From Agaricus subrufescens (Eukaryota > Basidiomycota > Agaricomycetes > Agaricales > Agaricaceae), in assembly GCA_029945375.1 (NCBI GenBank), contig CM057064.1, positions 2,728,001-2,792,000 of the forward strand: a stretch of DNA of 64,000 bases, written 5' to 3'. This document shows, one piece after another, positions 57,787-64,000 of this stretch. A model generated the notes under the pieces. The model searched no databases, was not told where the DNA came from, and worked only from the letters and a program-made list of their open reading frames with translations. Every line of letters begins with the position of its first letter. Position 1 is the stretch's first letter. The position numbers were made by a program, and so were the translations under genes.

Positions 57787-59968
57787 ATGATGCCCCATCT
57801 CAAATCGTTGTATCCTGATATTCCGCCTCTGAGCCCAATTCTGAATATCTGGGATTCTATTCTTGGACAGCCTCATCAAGCTAGTTTCCCCGACTACACA
57901 GTGCATGAAGATCTAGAAACAGGAAAAACATATACCTACAAACAATTGAGGAAGAGGGTCGATGATTTGGCCGTTTCACTTGGGGGGCCTGTTTCAGCGG
58001 GAGGTTTGGGTCTAGATAGAGAACAAAGAGAAATGATTGGTATAATGAGTGATAACTCTTCGGTATGTACAAATATCTCAACGTGTGGACGAAAGAACCG
58101 AAACGAAGAATTTGGGATCAGGATTTTGTGGTCCTTGCAATAGCCTTACTCAAAATCGCCGTTCCCTTCGCATTGATCTCGTGTTACTCTACACCATTTG
58201 AACTGAAACATGCACTCAAAATATCTAAAACGACTAGACTGTTCGCTGCGCCTCAATACCTCTCAAAAGCAACTCCTGTTCTAAAAGAGCTTGGGATACC
58301 GAAGGACCATGTTTACGTTATGGGCTCACAGATGGACGGATATGGAACCGTGGAAGATTTTGTCCAGAGAGCGATCACTATGAAAATGTCTCACAGTGCT
58401 GCACGCCAAGTTCCTAAAGATACCCTAGCATTCCTATTTTTTTCCAGTGGGACAACTGGCCTACCAAAAGGTAAACGTTTGTTGTTTAACGCCTTTGACT
58501 CGTGTCTAACATGTTCTCCTGAAGCGGCGATGATTAGTCATGGGAATCTAGAATTCGCATTCAGACAAGCAATGGCTCTTCAAGAACAAAGGTTGGCTGT
58601 GGCTAAAGTGCGCTTCTTCTTACACCCCTTTTTCTGTACCCTGATGTCTATGACTTTCAGCCCACGGTACCTTTGACTCCAGATGGGATACCAGCGATCC
58701 TTGCATTCCTTCCAATGCACCATACGTTCGGTTTTCATATTTACGTCATTCGTGCATTTGTTACACCAACTCGATATATTATTCTCCGTAAATGGGATGC
58801 GACAACTGTGCTCAAATCAATACCGAAGCAAGTCCTACATTCACTTTTCATAATCAGTACTTACCGAAATCGTTTCATTAGGTACAAAGTTTCAATGATA
58901 AGCATGGTGCCATCAATGTATCACCAGATTGTTAATCACCCGGATTTTCTAAAGACGGACCTTAGCACTATCGTAACCTCACACAGTGGTGCTGCGCATC
59001 TTCCTCACGAAATTGCGACCAAGTTTAGGAACCAGACACCGAATAACGTCTTCTTCAGCGATGGGTTCGGCATGTCGGAAACCGTGGGCACCCTCATTAT
59101 CATATCTAGTACAAACAGACTAAATTTAATACCTACTAACCACAGACCGTTTCGGCAATCGTGAGACCGTATCCTGGCACACTTCATGGTCGACTCGAAG
59201 CGCCTTCAGGGTCTTCCGGAGTGTTGTTACCTGGAATGGAAGCCCGTATCGTTCGCGATGATGGAACTGAAGCTGACTTCAATGAGGTTGGCGAGCTTTG
59301 GTTGAAGGGGGAAAACATTGTGCTGGGGTATTTTGACAACATCAAAGCAACGAAAGAATCATTTGTGAATGGTTGGCTGCGCACAGGAGACCACTTTAAA
59401 GTTAACGAGCAACAATATTTCTTGTACGCTTGTTTTTTCACCCTAGCCTGCCATCAAGGGTTTAATGACTCCTTTCCTTTAGCTTCGCCGATCGCAGGAA
59501 GGTAAGTCATGTGGAGCGTTCTTTGTCAAATTAACGCTTATTAGTGGTTTCAGGATACCCTGAAAATCTCTGGATCTCAAGTTTCGCCGGTTGAAATTGA
59601 GGAGGTTCTTTTGGCACACCCAGAAAAGCTAGTTACAGATGTAACAGTCGCCGGTGTCAGCGGCGGTCGCACCTTAGACGAAAGGGTGCCACATGCTTGG
59701 ATTGTGCTGTCTGATGCTGGGAGAAAGATGGGACCCGAAAACGTCGTTATGGCGCTGGATAAGTGGCACAAAGAAAACCTGAGCAGATATAAGTGGCTCC
59801 GAGGAGGTATCGAGGTAGTTGCGGAGGTCAGTGTCCGTGTTTCTCTGGATTCCTTGAACCCTTCCCGATGCCCGATGACAGATACCGAAGTCACCAACTG
59901 GCAAGACACTGCGACGTGTACTCCAAGATCAATATGAACAAAGAGTGGGAATCAAGGCAAGACTGTAG
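57787..59968 (+). CDS. AMP-dependent acyl-CoA synthetase-like (4CL/ANL family), copy 2
   Basis: Tandem paralogue of the gene before it. Starts MMPHLKSLYPDIPPL (either ATG at 57787 or 57790). P-loop is SSGTTGLPKG, then AAMISHGNL after a GT-AG intron at the position where copy 1 has a GC-AG intron. Further motifs: FLPMHHTFG, DGFGMSET, GELWLKGENIVLGYFDN, LRTGDHFKV, DTLKISGSQVSPVEIE, and IPKSPTGKTLRRVLQDQYEQ at the end with the catalytic Lys. C-terminus ends IKARL. All core motifs are intact, so it is likely an active enzyme; the substrate cannot be told from sequence. Confidence 0.85.
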
Positions 59969-61053
59969 CGTCCTGTTGGATATTTATATTGTTTTGACGT
60001 CACAAACTCCTGAAATGATGTAGCTTTAACCAATTAATTTCTATTCCCCGTCAGTCAAGGTAGATTACTCGGATATAAGAAAGTAGTGTTTCATCAATAC
60101 TGCCAGGTAATTACGTGGAGTGAGTCTGGCACCTCCTAGAACAACGTGGTGAAAACTTGAACCCTGACGTGAGATATACGTCGATGAAACTTCATCACTA
60201 CGCCTTGACTATCGTCGACTTTGATGGAGGAAATGGAAGCGAAAAGGTAAGCATCGACTATTAAGTCAACGTTGCCCTAGGGGGGCACGATGGTCCGAGT
60301 CGCCGAACTTGAAGTAATATTTCCTTGTGTGAAAAATTCTCTTTCGAATCAAGGGATCTCAATTGTTTGTTACATAGCTCTCGGGCCCAACGGCGTTGAT
60401 CATAATTCAATTTGATCAATCTATGGGGCACGCACAAATGTCTCAATTAGGGGTTGATAGGCGCCACGTCTATAAAAAGGCACAAGCAACGCCTGCGCCC
60501 AATCTGCGCCCTTGGCCCATATCAACGAAAGGCTTGTTTGCACACAACGGTCTCACAGCCTCGGCGCTGACATCCGAAGAGAAGTTTAAACTGCAAATAC
60601 AATCTCACGCTGACAATCATATTTGAGTAAACTGTGACACAATGAGCGTCGGGCTAGGGGTGTCCCTGACTGTAACATTGATAATTGAAATTTTTTGACG
60701 GTATGCAAACGTTGAATCAGTACATTTGAGCCTATTATTCATTTCGTACCGCAATTACGTGCGAATATACCTTTTTGAGTAAGGAGATTGGAACTTTCTC
60801 CCAGAAATAACCTCACTTTGTATGTCAAAGTTTGTTTGCTCCTCAACCCCCTAGGGCAGGCAGTGTGAGTAAAGTGGATGGGACTGGATGGGTACTTACT
60901 CGTTGTTGTTGAGTAATGGAAGTTGCCGTTCATCGCGCCAAATGAATGCCACACGACCGTGACACTCCTCATTCCCGTAAATAAAATTTATCTGGTATAT
61001 TTAAGGGCCCTGTCGTTTCACCGCAACACTAGTTCCCTCCCCCCCCAAATTCC
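59969..61053. other. Intergenic, 1.1 kb
   Basis: No supported gene. A C-rich run (about 61036-61045) lies just before the ABC-transporter ATG. Confidence 0.4.
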
Positions 61054-63715
61054 ATGGACGATAGCAAGAAGAAACCTGTACTACCAACAGCGGAGTCCAA
61101 TAACTGGAAAACAATTTCTGAGCAATATGGGGTATGGGAAGTACTCACTATAGCTGAGGGCTATCGCGAGCGGTATCAGAGATTTTTCCACGAGACTGCT
61201 AGATCCCTTCCTTCTCTCTATCGGTTGCTACAGGATATCTACTCTCTGTCTCCTACATTGTTTAGTTTCTTTATCCTGTGCCAGTTGTGGGCCGGTTGCC
61301 AAGAGGCTGTTAAGATGCACTTTACGAGCCAAGTATTGAGAATGGTAGGTGTTACGTAACTCAACGACTTAGCCGCGTTGCTGACAAGAGTAGATTGAAC
61401 GATGTCTGCGAGACGGTGTACCAGAATATACCGCCATCGGTTACTTGTTACTTCAGCGTTTGGGAGTGACGGCATTCGCGGAATTTATATCATGGTGCAA
61501 GTAAGCGATTCCACGGTTATCTCTAATGCCCTTAATCCTTACATGCTAAACTGCGATAGCGAAGACACACTTAAACGTCTACATCGCCAGATTACGTCTC
61601 ATTTTGAGATGCGCATACTTAAAGGTGAATTGTAGTCCGCCCCAGATAAAAGGGATATGTAGACTAACGAGACGACTAGCTCAATTGAGGCATGATTTGA
61701 CACAAGCAAAAGGTGCGTTACCGTTCAGCACTTTGGCATTGAATTAATTTCTCATTAACTTAGATCCGGCGAATCGAAGCAAAGTGACGGCGAACCAAGC
61801 TTGGGATTCCTTCCAAGGGCTGCTTCAATTCTCCGGCTTAGTGATGACCGTGATTAGTCAGTTTGCACTCGTATTTCATCTATCACGCCGTGATAGTGGA
61901 GGGCCACTTTTTGCTCTGATATGTATGCTTCGACCGATCATTGCGACGTTGATGTCAAAAGATGATGTATGGAATAGAGGTAAGCACTTTTTCTCCAATA
62001 ACGTCAAATTCAAATTTTGATTCTGTGACTATAGCTTGTCTAGTAAGAAACAATAATAAAGACCATCGGCGCATGGAAGCTTTGGTAGCCCTCGCTCATC
62101 CAGATTATCGGGAAGATGTCATCAGTAATAACTTATGCGACTTCATTATCCAAGGTAAGTTTTAGATTGAGTTCCATGAGCTCTGCCTCTGACAGTAAAC
62201 CAAAAAGAATATCAGAAAGCCAACAAACGCCTTGGTGACCTATCGATAAAGCCTGTCTACACTCTTTTGTCTCTTCACGATAAACCCTATCTACCAACCT
62301 TCCTGGGGTTGATCGGAGATCTCCCAATTGTAAGTACCAGCTAAGCGGTGAAACTATTCTTCACATAGATTTGATATTTGCGCCTAGGTATATTGCGCAC
62401 TTCTCACTCTTACAAAACCAAAAACGACATCTTTTTCTTCGATCGCCATCCTTCAAGAAATATCAGCTTTACTTGTACAGTATGTCAACTTCGTCTTAAA
62501 CGGAACCGAGCGTTTCAAGAGGAACCTCCGCGAAATTTATGAAATCTACCAGTTCGAAGCCTGTTTTGATGCCGAACCAGTGGTACAAGAACGAACTATA
62601 TGCATCAAAGACAGAAAGGACGGAGCAGCCACAGGAATCCGGTTCGACTTGCGGTGAGGAGACAACCCTATCCACTTTTGCCTTTCTGAATTTTGACTGG
62701 TGGTATAGGAATGTGACATTCGCCTATCCTGGAAGCCAAACCAAAAAAGGGGCGTTGAGGAACATCAACCTCACAATCAAGGCGGGTCAATTTGTTGTAC
62801 TCGTTGGATCAAACGGGAGCGGAAAATCTACTCTCGTCAAACTTCTTCTTCGCTTATATAAGCCCTCGAACGAGATCACATACAGCAGCGGCGCCACCTC
62901 ACACAACGAATATGGAGAAATTTTGATGGATGGTGAACCTGCTTCGTCCTATTCAGAAACCTCGTTGCGTCAATCAATGGCGGTATTAAGTCAGGATGTT
63001 GTTATCTATCCTGGATTCTCGCTCGCAGAAAATATAGGTCTAGGGTTCTCCCCTCTCGTATCTGATGATAAAGCCGTCGAAGATGCTGCGAAGAAGGCTG
63101 GGGCAGAAACAGTCTTGAAGCGCATGAAAGAGGGAGGCGATACTGTGTTGGACCCTTTGTCGGAGTTCTGGGAATTCAACATCAGGCAACAAGAAGATCA
63201 GCATCCTTTGAAGAAGGCTCTAGCAGAGTTGCGAAAACCTGTCCAAGTGAGCGGCGGAGAGAAACAAAGAATTGTTGCGTCAGTTTAAATTCCTCTGTTT
63301 TGTTTTTTGTTTTTTTTTGATGGTTCATAATCCTAGTGCGCGAACATTCATGAAGTTCAAGTCAGGGGATATCAGGTTTCTGGCGGTGGACGAACCTAGT
63401 TCGGCTCTGGATGCGGAAGCAGAAGAACTTCTTCTCGATAATCTCTTGAAAGAAAAAGAAGGAAAGACAATTGTTTTCGTTACCCATAGATTTGGTAAAT
63501 TGACGAAGCAAGCGGATCTTATAATGTGCGCCTTCGGATCTTGCTCTCACTCGGCCAACGCCACCGCTGACATCCGCCCTTTTAGCTGCCTGAAAGAAGG
63601 AGAAGTGGTTGAATCGGGAACCCACATCGAGTTAATGAAAAATGATGGCGAATACAAAAAACTCTATAATATTCAGGCTAACGCTTTCCAGGACGATGGG
63701 TTATCTACAACATGA
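61054..63715 (+). CDS. ABC half-transporter (membrane region plus one NBD)
   Basis: Multi-exon gene from ATG 61054 to TGA 63715. The N-terminal half (61054 to about 62540) has several exons with hydrophobic stretches, e.g. PSLYRLLQDIYSLSPTLFSF and AIGYLLLQRLGVTAFAEF, and is more degenerate than a canonical six-helix TMD. The nucleotide-binding domain (about 62700-63700) has Walker A VGSNGSGKSTLVKLL, Q-loop VLSQDVVIYP, signature VSGGEKQRI, Walker B FLAVDEPSSALD and H-loop VTHR. A ~40-residue insertion lies between Q-loop and signature. The NBD splice at about 63280/63339 is in phase. Probably an ABCB-type exporter working as a dimer; substrate unknown. Intermediate exon limits are not fully resolved. 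Confidence 0.8.
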
Positions 63716-64000
63716 GATAAAGTATGGCCGGGGCTACATACTAGAAGCTTCCTGATATCGATAGATCCGACTCCATAAATTTAGATAACTCTAACATAGT
63801 CATGAGCACTTGGTGACGAGAGATCTTACCATGTGCAACATGGAGCGATTATAAGTATGCACGGCCTATCAACCCTTAAGCATCCGGAGTTGAAAGTACA
63901 TCAAGAGGCATAGGCGATTTTTCATTCCAAATGTACACCGTCCCTAGATAGATCTTATATCAGGTGGCCACCTAAGGTGTGGGTCATGTCTAAAAGTGGT
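63716..64000. other. 3' flank to window end
   Basis: AT-rich, no coding signal seen. Confidence 0.4.

Noticed and set aside
30667..59968. A biosynthetic gene cluster (oxidases plus ligases)
   Set aside because: The oxidases and ligases are about 18 kb apart with unrelated housekeeping-type genes between, and there is no PKS, NRPS or terpene synthase.
1..64000. tRNA genes, CRISPR arrays, bacterial operons
   Set aside because: No B-box/A-box pairs, spaced palindromic repeats or Shine-Dalgarno-linked gene strings were noticed on reading.

Overview
The window is nuclear DNA of a filamentous basidiomycete, most likely an Agaricomycete. Coding regions are cut by many introns of about 45-60 nt. 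The gene families (NACHT NLR, fungal NiCoT, GPI-type aspartic protease, BBE-type FAD oxidases, DcpS, CSTF2 hinge protein) and the transposons (MULE-like, Ngaro/DIRS-like, chromodomain Ty3/Gypsy) fit that group. There are no bacterial-type operons, rRNA genes or CRISPR arrays. Gene models were built by hand from reading frames and splice phases. Exon junctions are frame-consistent inferences, not transcript evidence.

Left half, 1-21,758: a mobile-element block. (a) 1-4,812 is one spliced gene, open at the window edge, that joins a MULE-type DDE transposase core, a ubiquitin-protease-like (USP) domain, a PHD finger and a basic tail. (b) 4,781-9,480 holds a 216-bp tandem duplication, GCGGAC-rich arrays, a 905-codon gene of unknown function (6,068-8,840), and then the same short motif in inverted orientation. 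(c) 9,570-21,758 is a minus-strand tyrosine-recombinase retrotransposon (Ngaro/DIRS order: gag, RT-RNase H, YR) bounded by 165-bp direct repeats that look identical. A 6,786-bp chromodomain Ty3/Gypsy element (292-bp LTRs, GTCAC target duplication) sits inside what appears to be the intron of its gag. Both retroelements carry frameshifts and TGA stops.

Right half, about 21.8-64 kb: mostly host genes. In order they are an uncharacterised coding region and a NACHT NTPase (+); a conserved nuclear 'BTB transcription factor'-type gene and a CSTF2-hinge gene (-); DcpS (+), head-to-head with CSTF2; two tandem FAD/BBE oxidases (+) with an aspartic-protease relic between them and an intact GPI-type aspartic protease after them; a NiCoT nickel/cobalt transporter (-); a membrane/WD40-like protein (+); a proline-rich SAM-like protein (-); a TVP38-like VTT membrane protein (-); a BCH/CRAL-TRIO-RhoGAP (-); two tandem acyl-CoA-ligase-like enzymes (+); and an ABC half-transporter (+).

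The main biological stories are the nested, decaying retroelements; the transposase-USP-PHD polyprotein; segmental duplication of an oxidase+protease block with loss of one protease; and the shared promoter between an mRNA 3'-processing gene and a cap-scavenging gene.
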